From the NCBI GenBank assembly GCA_029245065.1, contig JAQWQB010000106.1:1-64000 (forward strand): a stretch of DNA of 64,000 bases, read 5' to 3'. The notes below the pieces were generated by a model. That model ran no database searches. It had not been told where the DNA came from and worked only from the letters and a program-made list of their open reading frames with translations. Shown here in pieces: positions 25,533 to 35,375 of this stretch. The translations under genes were made by a program, and so were the position numbers. Within the stretch, counting starts at the first letter, position 1, and each line of letters opens with the position of its first letter. This DNA comes from Flavobacteriales bacterium. GTDB lineage: Bacteria > Bacteroidota > Bacteroidia > Flavobacteriales_D > Sanyastnellaceae.

Positions 25533-25619
25533 CATTTTCTTGTTCAAAATGGCCTTGGTTGTAGGCTAAAACGCACCTTTTCAACGTTTACTTTTATACC
25601 CGATGTAATGTGTTCGGCT

Positions 25620-26591
25620 ATGAAAAATTCGTTTTTGACCCTTCTTTTATCAATTCTTACCCTTTCTTCCATCGCTGGAGGAAAGCGTTTCACGCGTTCA
25701 GAATACATTGACATGTGGAAGGAAGAAGCCATTCGTCAAATGGTTGACCACCAGATTCCCGCGAGCATTACCATGGCTCAAGCTATTTTAGAAAGCGGGG
25801 ATGGAAACAGTGAATTGGCGAGTAAATCGAACAATCACTTTGGCATCAAATGCCATAGCACCTGGAAAGGGAAAAAAGTTTACCATGACGATGACAAAAA
25901 AGGAGAGTGTTTTCGACACTACAAAAATGCCTTTGAGTCGTTTGATGACCACTCTGACTTCCTCAAGAAAAAGCGCTACGCCTCTCTTTTTGAATATAAC
26001 ATTACAGACTATAAAAAATGGGCGAAAGGGCTGAAAAAGTGCGGTTACGCAACGAACCCTAAGTATCCTGACCTCTTGATTCGAATCATTGAAGATTACC
26101 ACCTCGACGACCTGGACAAAGAAGGGTTAGCCAGAGCGAAAGGAGATGTGATTGCGAAAAAAGACAAGCGAAAGAAAGATTCCGGCAAGGCATCAGCTGA
26201 CTATGATACCGACGAAACACTTCCTGAAGTGAACTTGAGCAACAGGAGAGCGATTCGCATGAGTGAAAATAACATCAAATACATCATTGGTGAAGCCGGC
26301 GATACCCCTGAATCAATTGCTTCCGACCTTGACCTCATGCCTTGGCAGATTCGTAAATACAACGACTTCGGTAAAGGCCATGCACCTGAAGAAGGAGAAG
26401 TGATTTATATTCAACCAAAAAGGGCAAAAGCGAAAGTGCATAAACATACCGTCCAAGAAGGAGAAACCATTTGGGACATCTCTCAGAAATACGGTATCAA
26501 AATCAAGAAAATCTATAAGTTGAACAAAATGACTCCGGGAACAGAGCCTGCAGCAGGAACTGTTCTGGTCATTGGACGAGCAAGTCGCTAG
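25620..26591 (+). CDS. Glucosaminidase with two LysM domains
   Basis: A 323-residue secreted cell-wall hydrolase. Signal peptide (1-19), then a FlgJ-type mannosyl-glycoprotein endo-beta-N-acetylglucosaminidase domain (about 30-165) with catalytic Glu in QAILESGDGNS, followed by SNNHFGIKCH. Two LysM-type modules follow. The second is clear (HTVQEGETIWDISQKYGIKI); the first is diverged (YIIGEAGDTPESIASDLDLM). It probably cleaves peptidoglycan glycan strands during growth or division. ATG 25620 is preferred over 25608. It ends 5 nt before the histidine kinase gene, so the two may be co-transcribed. Confidence 0.9.
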   Translation: MKNSFLTLLLSILTLSSIAGGKRFTRSEYIDMWKEEAIRQMVDHQIPASITMAQAILESGDGNSELASKSNNHFGIKCHSTWKGKKVYHDDDKKGECFRHYKNAFESFDDHSDFLKKKRYASLFEYNITDYKKWAKGLKKCGYATNPKYPDLLIRIIEDYHLDDLDKEGLARAKGDVIAKKDKRKKDSGKASADYDTDETLPEVNLSNRRAIRMSENNIKYIIGEAGDTPESIASDLDLMPWQIRKYNDFGKGHAPEEGEVIYIQPKRAKAKVHKHTVQEGETIWDISQKYGIKIKKIYKLNKMTPGTEPAAGTVLVIGRASR

Positions 26592-26596
26592 CCTTC

Positions 26597-29500
26597 ATGA
26601 AAAACAGGACCACTCCCGCGTGGAAGCAACTGTGCACCCTGTTTGTTGCGATTTGTTCAGCACTGCCAGCGGTTGCGCAGCGCTATCAACTCAATCAGTA
26701 TAACTTAAAAGATGGGCTACCTCAATCGCAGGTAACCGCCCTTTTACAAGACCATCGTGGGGCGCTGTGGGTAGGAACGCAGGGAGGTGGACTGGCTAAA
26801 TTCAACGGTGTTGATTTTACAGTCATCAACACGGGTGACGGATTGCCTGGGAACCAAATTCTATCTCTTATTCAAGAAGGAGATCGATTGCTTGTTGGCA
26901 CTGACAACGGGCTGTGTTCGTTCGACGGAAGAGAAGTTCAATCAGACACCATTGCTTCCCATCATTTGCGCATAGAAGCTTTGCTCCACGATGAAAATCG
27001 ACTCTTCATTGCCACCAATCAAGGCCTCTTCTTGCAAGAAGACTTGCGGGTCAATGGGGCATGGATCCCACTCGTGCCCGAGGAAGGGTTTTTTGATGTT
27101 TGCATCCATCAGAACCGCCTTTACGCCAGTTCAGACAAGGGAGTTTACACGTGGGATGAGCAGCTAAAAAATATGCGACTATTGCGTTTTGGCGGAAACA
27201 CCTACTGCAATAACTTTTTCTCGTCTTTCAACAACGAATTACTCGTTGGAACCTATGGCAACGGTGTGCTAATGATAGAAGGCGAATCGCTGGTGAAACA
27301 CCCACAACTCGGCAGCGTTTCAGCCATTGTTTTCGATGGTCTCTTCCTTGAAAATGGAAGTTGCGTTTTAGCCACTCAAAACGATGGGGCCATTGTGGTT
27401 TCTTCTACCGGAAAAATAGATCGGTATAACCAAGGGTCAGGACTTGGAAGTGCCGCCGTTCGATGTCTTTGGGAAGACTCCTGGAACAACGTGTGGTTGG
27501 GAACCTCTGGTGGTGGATTGGTAAGACTTAGTGCCCAACCTTTCACACATTACGACAGATCAAGTGGGCTTCCAGGAGACCAGGTTTACGCCATTGCTGA
27601 ACAAAACAAGAAACTTGCACTTGGGGTCAGCGATCGTGGGTTGACATGGTTCGATGGTAGCACCTTTGAAGCCGATGAAACCCTGAAAAACGGGACTGTA
27701 AAAACGCTACTTACGGACAGTCGCGGTTGGCTTTGGGCCGGAACCGAAGGCCAGGGCATTTACTTGTACACGCCAGACACTGTGGTTCAAATTGGCGCCT
27801 CATCTGGGCTGAGTGGGTTGTGGATTCGCGCCTTCGCAGAAGCTAAAGATGGAAGCATGTACGTGGCAACTGCAGGCGGTGGTATTACACACATCTTGTC
27901 TCCTATTGCTCCAGGCCTCAATCCTGCAACACGCATCTTCACTTCTGGAAATGGGCTTTCTGAAGATCGAATCACAGACTTGGCCATTGACGATTTAGGC
28001 CGTGTTTGGTACGGAACACGGGCGCATGGTTTTGGCGTGCTATTTCCGGACGGACAAGCGCTCAACTTCAACACCTCGCAAGGACTTCGAGACAATGACG
28101 TTCGTTCAGTAGAAATTGACAACTCCAATACGCTTTGGATTGGCATGTCAGGCGGACAAATCTGCAAAATCAACCTCAGCGACGACGCCTACACTATTCA
28201 ACAAGTGAAGTCAACAATAGAAAGTCCGTACGCGCTGTATTCCCTTGCTTTTGATAGCCGTGGCCACCTTTGGGTTGGAACAGCGAATGGCGCAGAACAG
28301 TGGTTGTTAGACGGAAAACGCAACTTGATTGGGGTTGAACAATACAGTGAAGACGAAGGTTTTGAAGGGCTTGAAGCTTGTAGCAATGCCTGTCTAAGTA
28401 AAGCAGACGGAGGGATTATTTTCGGCACCATAGACGGAATGAGCATTTACGATCCTGCGGTGAGCACTCAGGTGAATTCTTCGCCCTCTATCTTCATCAC
28501 AGACCCTCATCTGTTCTACCGTCCTTTTGCTGAATTGCCGCAACACATCTACCTCAATGCTTGGAATTCACCTGTAGATACGTTGGTGTTGACTTTTGAG
28601 CAAAACAACTTGAGCTTCGACCTAACAGCCATTCACCTGCAGTATCCTGAAGACATCACCTACCAGCATTTTTTAGTGGGTAGTGACCCTGATTGGAGTC
28701 CGGCCAGTTCGCGAAGCACCATCTCCTATTCAAATCTAGCCCCGGGAATCTACTCCTTGCACGCGAGGGCTTGTGTGAAAGGTGGAACGTGCGCAGAAGC
28801 AAGGCCCGTCGTGATCAATATCCTCACCCCATTTTGGAAAGAAACGTGGTTCCTTGTTACCGTTGTATGTGTTGCATTGATGCTCTTAGTATTGATTTTC
28901 CTTTTGGTACTAAGGAATGTAAAACGAAGGGCAACAGAGCGCAGTTCAAGGCTACGCTTGGAAAGAGATGTGTTGGAAATTGAACAGAAAGCACTTCGCC
29001 TACAAATGAATCCTCATTTCATCTTCAACACGTTGAATTCCATTCAAGGGCTCATTGCGAAGCAAGACAACAAAACAGCTCGACTCTATCTTTCTCGTTT
29101 CTCACGTCTGATGCGTCAAATTTTAGAGAATAGTAGGGAAGACGAAATTCCGCTGGAAGAAGAGCTAGCCGCATTGAAACACTACTTGGAACTAGAGCAG
29201 TTTACCCATGAACAGTGTTTTACTTGGGACGTAATATGCGACGAGGAATTGCTTGAGGAAGTGGTTCCACCCCTCATTCTTCAACCCTTTGTAGAGAATG
29301 CCATTGTGCATGGTATTGTTCCGAAAGGCAGCGGAAACATTGCTATTTCCGTTCATGAGGAAGAGGATTTCTTGGTCATGTCTGTTGCAGACAATGGTCA
29401 AGGGAGGTCAGCAAGTGCGGCATCCAAACTTCCCGGGACAACGCATCGGTCAGCAGGGCTTGATGTGACAAAAGAACGCTTGGCTATGCTGTCAGATGGC

Positions 29501-29599
29501 GACGGTGTTGGGGGAAACATCACCTTCATTGATTTGGAAGAAAATGGTCAACCGAGTGGCACCAAAGTGGTGATTAGGCTACCATTGCCCAACGGATAA
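26597..29599 (+). CDS. Propeller sensor histidine kinase of the LytS type
   Basis: A 1000-residue membrane sensor. Signal peptide (1-27), then about ten propeller-type repeats of the W-G-T-x-G-G-G-L kind forming one or two extracytoplasmic beta-propellers (about 30-630). A Y_Y_Y-like beta-sandwich comes next (about 655-745; SFDLTAIHLQYPEDITYQHF), one membrane segment (about 752-774) and a LytS-type kinase with phospho-acceptor His807 in QMNPHFIFNTLNSI. The ATPase domain has QPFVENAIVHG and VADNGQGRS. It should act on the LytTR regulator encoded next. The ligand is unknown. Unlike hybrid polysaccharide sensors, it carries no receiver or AraC domain. Confidence 0.92.
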   Translation: MKNRTTPAWKQLCTLFVAICSALPAVAQRYQLNQYNLKDGLPQSQVTALLQDHRGALWVGTQGGGLAKFNGVDFTVINTGDGLPGNQILSLIQEGDRLLVGTDNGLCSFDGREVQSDTIASHHLRIEALLHDENRLFIATNQGLFLQEDLRVNGAWIPLVPEEGFFDVCIHQNRLYASSDKGVYTWDEQLKNMRLLRFGGNTYCNNFFSSFNNELLVGTYGNGVLMIEGESLVKHPQLGSVSAIVFDGLFLENGSCVLATQNDGAIVVSSTGKIDRYNQGSGLGSAAVRCLWEDSWNNVWLGTSGGGLVRLSAQPFTHYDRSSGLPGDQVYAIAEQNKKLALGVSDRGLTWFDGSTFEADETLKNGTVKTLLTDSRGWLWAGTEGQGIYLYTPDTVVQIGASSGLSGLWIRAFAEAKDGSMYVATAGGGITHILSPIAPGLNPATRIFTSGNGLSEDRITDLAIDDLGRVWYGTRAHGFGVLFPDGQALNFNTSQGLRDNDVRSVEIDNSNTLWIGMSGGQICKINLSDDAYTIQQVKSTIESPYALYSLAFDSRGHLWVGTANGAEQWLLDGKRNLIGVEQYSEDEGFEGLEACSNACLSKADGGIIFGTIDGMSIYDPAVSTQVNSSPSIFITDPHLFYRPFAELPQHIYLNAWNSPVDTLVLTFEQNNLSFDLTAIHLQYPEDITYQHFLVGSDPDWSPASSRSTISYSNLAPGIYSLHARACVKGGTCAEARPVVINILTPFWKETWFLVTVVCVALMLLVLIFLLVLRNVKRRATERSSRLRLERDVLEIEQKALRLQMNPHFIFNTLNSIQGLIAKQDNKTARLYLSRFSRLMRQILENSREDEIPLEEELAALKHYLELEQFTHEQCFTWDVICDEELLEEVVPPLILQPFVENAIVHGIVPKGSGNIAISVHEEEDFLVMSVADNGQGRSASAASKLPGTTHRSAGLDVTKERLAMLSDGDGVGGNITFIDLEENGQPSGTKVVIRLPLPNG

Positions 29600-29684
29600 A
29601 AGACGAACACGAACGGATTCCTGAATTGGTTTGCGCGTAAAGAAGATTGTTCTTTCTTTAGCGTTAGAAGAAAAAGAGATGCTT

Positions 29685-30410
29685 ATGAAACGTGCACTAA
29701 TTATTGACGATGTAGAAAATGCCCGCATCAGTTTACGGAGCGATTTGAACGATTACTGTCCGGAAATTGAAGTGGTAGGTGAAGCAGAAGGAGTGGTCAG
29801 CGGTGCCCGATTGATCAAAGAAGTGCAACCAGACATTGTCTTTCTTGACATTCAAATGAAAGATGGAAGTGGCTTTGACTTGCTTGAGATCATTCCTGAG
29901 GTCAACTTCGCCCTCATTTTTACAACTTCCAGTGACACCCATGCCATTCAAGCTTTTCGCTTTTCTGCTGTAGACTACTTGCTCAAACCGGTTGACCCCG
30001 ACCAATTGATGCAAGCGGTTGAAAAAGCCGACGCATCTGGACAAGGCAAGCTTGAGGTGCTTCAGAGTAATTTAGGTGGGTCGAAGCGGTTGGCTTTGAA
30101 CTCTCAGGAAAAGATTAAAGTCGTTGACTTGGACGACGTTGTGCGCTGTGAATCTACTGGTTCATACACCTTGTTTTACATGAAAGATAAGGAGCAAGTA
30201 CTGGTAACTCGAACACTCAAAGAGTACGACTCCATGCTATCTGACGTAGGCTTTATCCGTGTGCATCAATCTCATTTGGTGCACATGAAATTCATTGCTG
30301 AATTCGTCAAAACAGATGGAGGGCACTTGGTATTGAAAGACCGTACAGAAATTCCAGTTTCTAGTAGAAAACGGAGCACCGTTATCAAAGCGCTTTCGCA
30401 CTTCGCCTAA
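29685..30410 (+). CDS. LytTR-family response regulator
   Basis: A 241-residue response regulator. The receiver domain has DD at 8-9, phospho-acceptor Asp55 in IVFLDIQMKDG and Lys in DYLLKPV. A C-terminal LytTR DNA-binding domain (about 140-240) reads KVVDLDDVVRCESTGSYTLF and VGFIRVHQSHLVHMKFI. It is the evident partner of the propeller kinase 85 nt upstream. ATG 29685 (MKRALIIDDVE) fits the family, whereas the start at 29631 adds an unrelated tail. Target genes are unknown. Confidence 0.92.
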   Translation: MKRALIIDDVENARISLRSDLNDYCPEIEVVGEAEGVVSGARLIKEVQPDIVFLDIQMKDGSGFDLLEIIPEVNFALIFTTSSDTHAIQAFRFSAVDYLLKPVDPDQLMQAVEKADASGQGKLEVLQSNLGGSKRLALNSQEKIKVVDLDDVVRCESTGSYTLFYMKDKEQVLVTRTLKEYDSMLSDVGFIRVHQSHLVHMKFIAEFVKTDGGHLVLKDRTEIPVSSRKRSTVIKALSHFA

Positions 30411-30448
30411 GTCTTCCCCTCTTTGTTTCAAGTGACCTCTGCATTTCG

Positions 30449-30456
30449 TAGCTTTG
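30449..30456 (+). promoter_or_regulatory. -7 promoter element upstream of hmgA
   Basis: TAGCTTTG matches TAnnTTTG exactly, with TTTC 19 nt upstream at 30426-30429. Transcription would start near 30461, directly at the ATG of a 17-codon reading frame (30464) and about 100 nt before hmgA. Confidence 0.55.
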
Positions 30457-30463
30457 TAGGTAC

Positions 30464-30517
30464 ATGGCACAATTTGAATGCAATCCAAAGCGGCGCCAAA
30501 AGCGCAACCCAGAATGA
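30464..30517 (+). CDS. Possible leaderless 17-residue peptide upstream of hmgA
   Basis: ATG 30464 begins a 17-codon frame (MAQFECNPKRRQKRNPE) ending in TGA. It is notable only because its start sits at the expected transcription start of the hmgA promoter. The peptide is strongly basic. It could be a leader peptide or chance; no Tyr run or other attenuation signature is seen. Confidence 0.25.
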   Translation: MAQFECNPKRRQKRNPE

Positions 30518-30563
30518 TCTTCCTTTTCTAGGAAATGAATCATTAACGCTTTAATTTCAACAC

Positions 30564-31724
30564 ATGCCATTTTATCAAAAACTGGGAAAGTTCCCACACA
30601 AGCGACATACCCAATTCAGACAACCCAACGGAAAGCTCTATCATGAGCAATTGTTTGGGACCATTGGATTCTCCGGTATGTCATCATTGTTATACCATGT
30701 GCACCCTCCAACTCAGGTAAAGGAGATTACCTCATCTGTAGATGTGAGTCCGCGTATTGCTGTAGCCAAAAACATGAAGTCCATCAACCTAAATGGCTTC
30801 GCTGTGCCGCCGAAAGACGATTACTTGGAAAGCAGGGTTCCTGTTTTAACCAATGCTGATTGCACCATTATTCTGGCTGCGCCGAAGAAGTCATTAACGG
30901 AATACTTCTATAAAAATGCCGATTCAGATGAAGTGATTTTCATCCACGAAGGCAACGGAACGCTTCGTACCATGTTGGGGAATATTCCTTTCAGTTATGG
31001 AGATTATCTCGTGGTTCCAAGAGGTATGATTTACCAAATTTCTTTCGAAACGGAAGAAAATAGGTTGATGATTACCGAATCAACTCATCCGATTTATACG
31101 CCGAAACGCTACCGAAATCATTTCGGGCAATTGCTTGAACATTCGCCATTTTGTGAGCGTGATTTCAGGGGGCCAAGTGAATTGGAAACACACGAAGAAA
31201 CAGGAGATTTCATCATGAAAGTGAAGAAGGAAAACACCCTTCACACCTACGTGTATGCAAGTCACCCGTTTGATGTTGTTGGTTGGGATGGGTACAATTT
31301 CCCGTACGCTTTTTCCATTCACGATTTTGAACCGATCACCGGACGTGTGCACCAGCCACCTCCCGTGCATCAAACGTTTGAAACAGACGGTTTCGTTATT
31401 TGTAGTTTCTGTCCGCGTTTGTATGACTACCATCCAGAATCCATTCCTGCTCCGTACAATCACAGCAACATCGATTCAGATGAAGTTTTGTACTACGTAG
31501 ACGGAGATTTTATGAGTAGAAATAACATTGAACGTGGCATGATTACGCTGCACCCAGCAGGAATTCCTCACGGACCGCACCCGGGTGCCTATGAACGTAG
31601 TATTGGCCAAACAGAAACCGTTGAATTAGCGGTGATGGTAGATACGTTCAGACCGTTGAAAGTAACTGAGCAAGCGCTCGAAATTGAAAACCCTGATTAC
31701 TTCCGCTCTTGGATGGAGCACTAA
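30564..31724 (+). CDS. hmgA: Homogentisate 1,2-dioxygenase
   Basis: A 386-residue non-haem iron dioxygenase that opens the homogentisate ring to maleylacetoacetate in tyrosine catabolism. Family motifs are SDEVIFIHEGNG, VPRGMIYQI, the iron-site segment NHSNIDSDEVLYYVDG and HPAGIPHGPHPG. It is somewhat shorter than the ~440-residue proteobacterial enzyme, as is usual for Bacteroidota. It lies 12 nt before hppD, forming a two-gene tyrosine-degradation operon. fahA and maiA are not in the window. Confidence 0.95.
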   Translation: MPFYQKLGKFPHKRHTQFRQPNGKLYHEQLFGTIGFSGMSSLLYHVHPPTQVKEITSSVDVSPRIAVAKNMKSINLNGFAVPPKDDYLESRVPVLTNADCTIILAAPKKSLTEYFYKNADSDEVIFIHEGNGTLRTMLGNIPFSYGDYLVVPRGMIYQISFETEENRLMITESTHPIYTPKRYRNHFGQLLEHSPFCERDFRGPSELETHEETGDFIMKVKKENTLHTYVYASHPFDVVGWDGYNFPYAFSIHDFEPITGRVHQPPPVHQTFETDGFVICSFCPRLYDYHPESIPAPYNHSNIDSDEVLYYVDGDFMSRNNIERGMITLHPAGIPHGPHPGAYERSIGQTETVELAVMVDTFRPLKVTEQALEIENPDYFRSWMEH

Positions 31725-31736
31725 AATATTGACATC

Positions 31737-32876
31737 ATGAGTACAGATAATACATCATTACAATTAGAAAAAATTGTTCCTCAAGCGGAAGATTTCTTGC
31801 CTTTGTTGGGAACAGATTACGTTGAATTATATGTTGGGAATGCCAAGCAAGCTGCTCACTATTACCAGAGCGCATGGGGATTCCAGCCGTTGGCATATGC
31901 CGGATTAGAAACGGGTGTTACTGACCGAACTTCGTACGTCTTGGAGCAAGATAAGATCAGAATCATCTTGACAAGTCCGATGGAAGATGGCGGACCTATC
32001 AATGAGCACATCGCGAAGCATGGTGATGGTGTGAAGGTGGTCGCATTGTGGGTTGATGACGCTAAGAAGTCTTGGGAAGAAACAACTTCTAGAGGGGCGA
32101 AATCATTCATGGAGCCGAACGAAGAAAGTGATTCAAACGGGAAAGTCGTTTACAGCGGTATCCATACCTACGGTGAAACGGTTCACATTTTCGTTGAGCG
32201 AAAAGACTACAACGGAACATTTTTGCCAGGCTTCAAAGCATGGAACCCGAAGTACAAGCCAACTTCTGTGGGCTTGAAGTTCATTGACCACATGGTAGGA
32301 AATGTTGGTTGGAACGAAATGAACAAGTGGTGTGAATTCTACGCGAAAGTGATGGGGTTTGCGCAGTTGATCAGCTTCGATGACAACGATATTTCTACTG
32401 ATTACACGGCGTTGATGTCGAAGGTGATGAGCAACGGAAATGGGCGAATTAAGTTCCCTATTAACGAGCCTGCTGAAGGAAAGAAAAAGTCGCAAATTGA
32501 AGAGTACATTGACTTCTACAATGGAGCAGGTGTTCAGCACATTGCGTTGGCTACAGATAACATCATTGAAACCGTAAAAGAACTCACCAAGAGAGGCGTT
32601 GAATTCTTGTACGTTCCTGAAACGTATTACGACGACGTATTGGACAGAGTTGGTGAGATTGATGAAGACTTGGCACCACTGAAAGAACTGGGCATCTTGA
32701 TTGACAGAGATGACGAAGGCTACCTTCTTCAATTGTTTACCAAGCCCGTTCTTGATAGACCAACGATGTTCTTTGAAATCATCCAACGTAAGGGAGCGCA
32801 GTCTTTCGGAAAGGGGAACTTCAAGGCCTTGTTTGAAGCTATTGAACGCGAGCAGGAAAACAGAGGGACACTCTAA
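31737..32876 (+). CDS. hppD: 4-hydroxyphenylpyruvate dioxygenase
   Basis: A 379-residue enzyme converting 4-hydroxyphenylpyruvate to homogentisate, the substrate of HmgA. It has two VOC half-domains. Expected iron ligands are His in FIDHMVGNV, His in VQHIALATDN and Glu in MFFEIIQRKG. The C-terminal lid GKGNFKALFEAIEREQ is diagnostic. It is the second gene of the hmgA-hppD operon, ended by a bidirectional terminator. Confidence 0.97.
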   Translation: MSTDNTSLQLEKIVPQAEDFLPLLGTDYVELYVGNAKQAAHYYQSAWGFQPLAYAGLETGVTDRTSYVLEQDKIRIILTSPMEDGGPINEHIAKHGDGVKVVALWVDDAKKSWEETTSRGAKSFMEPNEESDSNGKVVYSGIHTYGETVHIFVERKDYNGTFLPGFKAWNPKYKPTSVGLKFIDHMVGNVGWNEMNKWCEFYAKVMGFAQLISFDDNDISTDYTALMSKVMSNGNGRIKFPINEPAEGKKKSQIEEYIDFYNGAGVQHIALATDNIIETVKELTKRGVEFLYVPETYYDDVLDRVGEIDEDLAPLKELGILIDRDDEGYLLQLFTKPVLDRPTMFFEIIQRKGAQSFGKGNFKALFEAIEREQENRGTL

Positions 32877-32900
32877 TTTTCAGCCTACGATAAACGAATA

Positions 32901-32934
32901 AAAAAAGCCAGTTGAGATTCAACTGGCTTTTTTG
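32901..32934. terminator. Bidirectional terminator between hppD and a convergent T9SS gene
   Basis: GCCAGTTGA pairs with TCAACTGGC around a 3-nt loop, with an A-run on one side and a T-run on the other. It can serve both converging genes. Confidence 0.9.
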
Positions 32935-32935
32935 T

Positions 32936-34043
32936 TTAGCTCAATATTATAACACTCCCATACACTTCTTCCCGATCACCGTTGGGAAGTCCGTAACGAA
33001 GCACATAAGTATACACCTCATCTTGTGCGTAGTGTTTGCCACCTGAAACGTTCCCATTCCAAGCATCAGATGGGTCAGCAGTTTCGAATATCACTTCGCC
33101 CCACCGATTGAAAATCAAGAATGAATAATCCACAAAAGGACATGTTGAAACAGGCTTGAAATTTTCGTTTAGGTCATTCAAATCGGGCGTGAATGCATTC
33201 GGGATGAACACGTCACAGGTGCAGAAGGTTGATACCGTTTCAAAGTCCAATCGTTCTGTTCCGCAACTGTTGGTGATTTCTACCCAATGACTTCCTTCTT
33301 GTGCTGATTCGAAAATCCAATCAGACTCACCATCAGACCAGATGAGCGTGGTCCCTTGTGTAGGATCAACCTCAAAAAGGAAGGTCTCCTCTTCGCAAAA
33401 CGTAAACTGCTCTTCTAGCTCAACAGTTGGGCGCTGTTGAAATTCAAATAGAAAATCTTCTTGCCACATGCATTGCTCCTCGAAAAGCGTCAAATAGGTA
33501 GTTACGTTTGTTGTGAATAAGGTATCTGGAATAGAAGAACCATTTTCCCATTCCCACTCAGCGGCGGTAGTCACCTCCACAAAAACGGTGTCTCCCTCGC
33601 ATACGTAATCGTCTCTAGTTGTGATTTCAAGAAACGGCTTTTCAATTTCAGTCACTTCGAAGGTCCGTTGTGCCTCAAAACAGCCATCATTTACCTGAAC
33701 CCAATACGTTCCTCCTTCAAAAATCTCTTCTGTAGCTGTTGTAGTTCCCGTATTCCAGATGTAGTTTCCAGCCATGTCCTCAGCTGAAAGTGTCAATTGG
33801 TCTTCTTCGCACAAATCAAGCGCTATCGATTCATCTTCTGGGATTTGTTGTTCGGGAAAAGGATACATCCAGTTATTCGGAATCCCCAACGAATTCAACG
33901 TGATTCCAAAACCCAAAGAGCCAATTGTTTTCTTGCGATTGAGCCAACAAATTTGCACCTCCTAGAAGAAGTCCAATGATGATACCTAAGGCCTTTGCGT
34001 TGCTCACGTTAAATAGATGTTGACCTTGGCGTAAAAGTTGCAT
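32936..34043 (-). pseudogene. T9SS type B (gliding C-terminal domain) protein with frameshifted signal peptide
   Basis: The long frame (33958-32936) has no signal peptide and starts oddly. In the next frame a perfect one is encoded upstream (ALGIIIGLLLGGANLLAQSQ from about 33995, start ATG 34043 or GTG 34007). It reads into ENNWLFGF, after which the long frame continues GITLNSLGIPNN. Removing one T from the four-T run (minus strand, 33908-33911) joins them. The body has Ig-like Cys-containing modules and ends in a type B sorting domain (FIPNAFTPDLNDLNENF, FLIFNRWGEVIFET). It is either a recent pseudogene, a phase-variable homopolymer, or a sequence error. Confidence 0.7.
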
Positions 34044-34085
34044 GAGAGAATTGCGATATTTGACACATATACAGTTTCATTCTCT

Positions 34086-35375
34086 ATGACCCGATTGTTT
34101 ATTTCTGTTTCACTTTTGGTGATGATCTCCTTCTGCAGCTTGCAGGTGTACAAGGTTGAATCAGAAAAACGCGTGTTGAAGGCTGATTATGTTGAGCTTA
34201 GTCATATCAAATACGGACTATTCAACGTGGATGAATGGAAGGGCATTATTGCAGACATCATCGACAAAAAAGTCCGCGAATTTGAGATCACTCCTGAGAA
34301 CGAAAAAGAGATTCGGAAGAAGACCGAAAAGATCCTGAAAGACTTGCTGGACCAGGCCGAAGTGCTCATGCAAGAGGAAAATAAGCGCGAAGGTTTAAAG
34401 GGCTTCTTCAGGCAAGCAGTGTCTGACATTGTCGTGCCATTTGACAAACTCCGACAGCGAATTCCAGAATTCACCAACACCATTGTCAAGGCGCTCAAAG
34501 ATCCTCAAACGAAGAAGGACCTCAAGAATTATTTGGTCGAAAAAGTGGATGAATTTGCAGATGACACCGTGGGTAAGATGGATTATTCTACGTTCAACGC
34601 TTTGCTAGCAACATATGAAGCTGAGACGAAAGAACAGGCGTTCGCCAAGCTAGATGAGCTGCGCGCAAAAGCGGATCAGAAAGTCCAAATCTTCATCATT
34701 CTCTTGGCTTTTGCGGCAATCTTGCTAACCATCATGGTATTCCTTCCAAAAGCGGGAGTTGCAGAAATGGGCGTCTACACCATTACGGCATTCGTGCTAC
34801 TGGTTGCCGGGATTGCCTTGCCTATGATCGACATTGAAGCCACCATTGCTAGTTTCAGTTTCCTACTCATCGGTGAACCCGTCACCTTTGAAAACCAGGT
34901 CTTGTTTTTTCAGAGTAAGAGTATTTTAGAAGTCGTTGGAATTTTAATTCAGCGTGGCGATGCGGCTTTAGCAGTAGTTGCCATTCTCATCTTCTCTTTC
35001 TCTATTTTGATTCCGCTATTAAAACTGACGTTTTCATTCATCGCTCTGGTGCGCAAAAAAGCGCCTACTTCAAAAGTGGGTCAATTCATCGTGTTCAAAT
35101 CGGGTAAGTGGTCCATGGCTGATGTGATGGTGGTAGCGCTTTTCATGGCGTACATCGGGTTCAGCGGAGTCATCAACAGTCAACTCACCCAACTGGAGCG
35201 TGCAAGTGGTACGTTGGAGGTATTCACTACGAATAATTCTACCCTTCAATTGGGGTTTTATTTATTTACGGCCTACTCCATTGTTGGCCTCATCCTTTCT
35301 TCCAATATCAATCGCGGCATTCGAAATGCACAAGTGGAAGATGCTGAAATCCCTATCAAATGGACGGAACAATAA
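34086..35375 (+). CDS. PqiA-like integral membrane protein
   Basis: About 429 residues. An N-terminal membrane segment (FISVSLLVMISFCSLQVY) is followed by a charged, helical extracytoplasmic region (about 25-195) and a C-terminal membrane domain with at least four segments resembling paraquat-inducible protein A (GVAEMGVYTITAFVLLVAGI, ILIFSFSILIPLLKLTFSFI, KWSMADVMVVALFMAYIGFS). PqiA-like proteins work with MCE-type lipid transport in other bacteria, but no MCE gene is here. ATG 34086 is preferred over 34038 because it puts the hydrophobic segment at the N-terminus. Its 3' end overlaps the YwbE gene by 16 nt. Confidence 0.8.
   Translation: MTRLFISVSLLVMISFCSLQVYKVESEKRVLKADYVELSHIKYGLFNVDEWKGIIADIIDKKVREFEITPENEKEIRKKTEKILKDLLDQAEVLMQEENKREGLKGFFRQAVSDIVVPFDKLRQRIPEFTNTIVKALKDPQTKKDLKNYLVEKVDEFADDTVGKMDYSTFNALLATYEAETKEQAFAKLDELRAKADQKVQIFIILLAFAAILLTIMVFLPKAGVAEMGVYTITAFVLLVAGIALPMIDIEATIASFSFLLIGEPVTFENQVLFFQSKSILEVVGILIQRGDAALAVVAILIFSFSILIPLLKLTFSFIALVRKKAPTSKVGQFIVFKSGKWSMADVMVVALFMAYIGFSGVINSQLTQLERASGTLEVFTTNNSTLQLGFYLFTAYSIVGLILSSNINRGIRNAQVEDAEIPIKWTEQ

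Noticed and set aside
32133-32786. 217-residue minus-strand frame inside hppD
   Set aside because: Antisense shadow of a clear hppD gene; no independent support.
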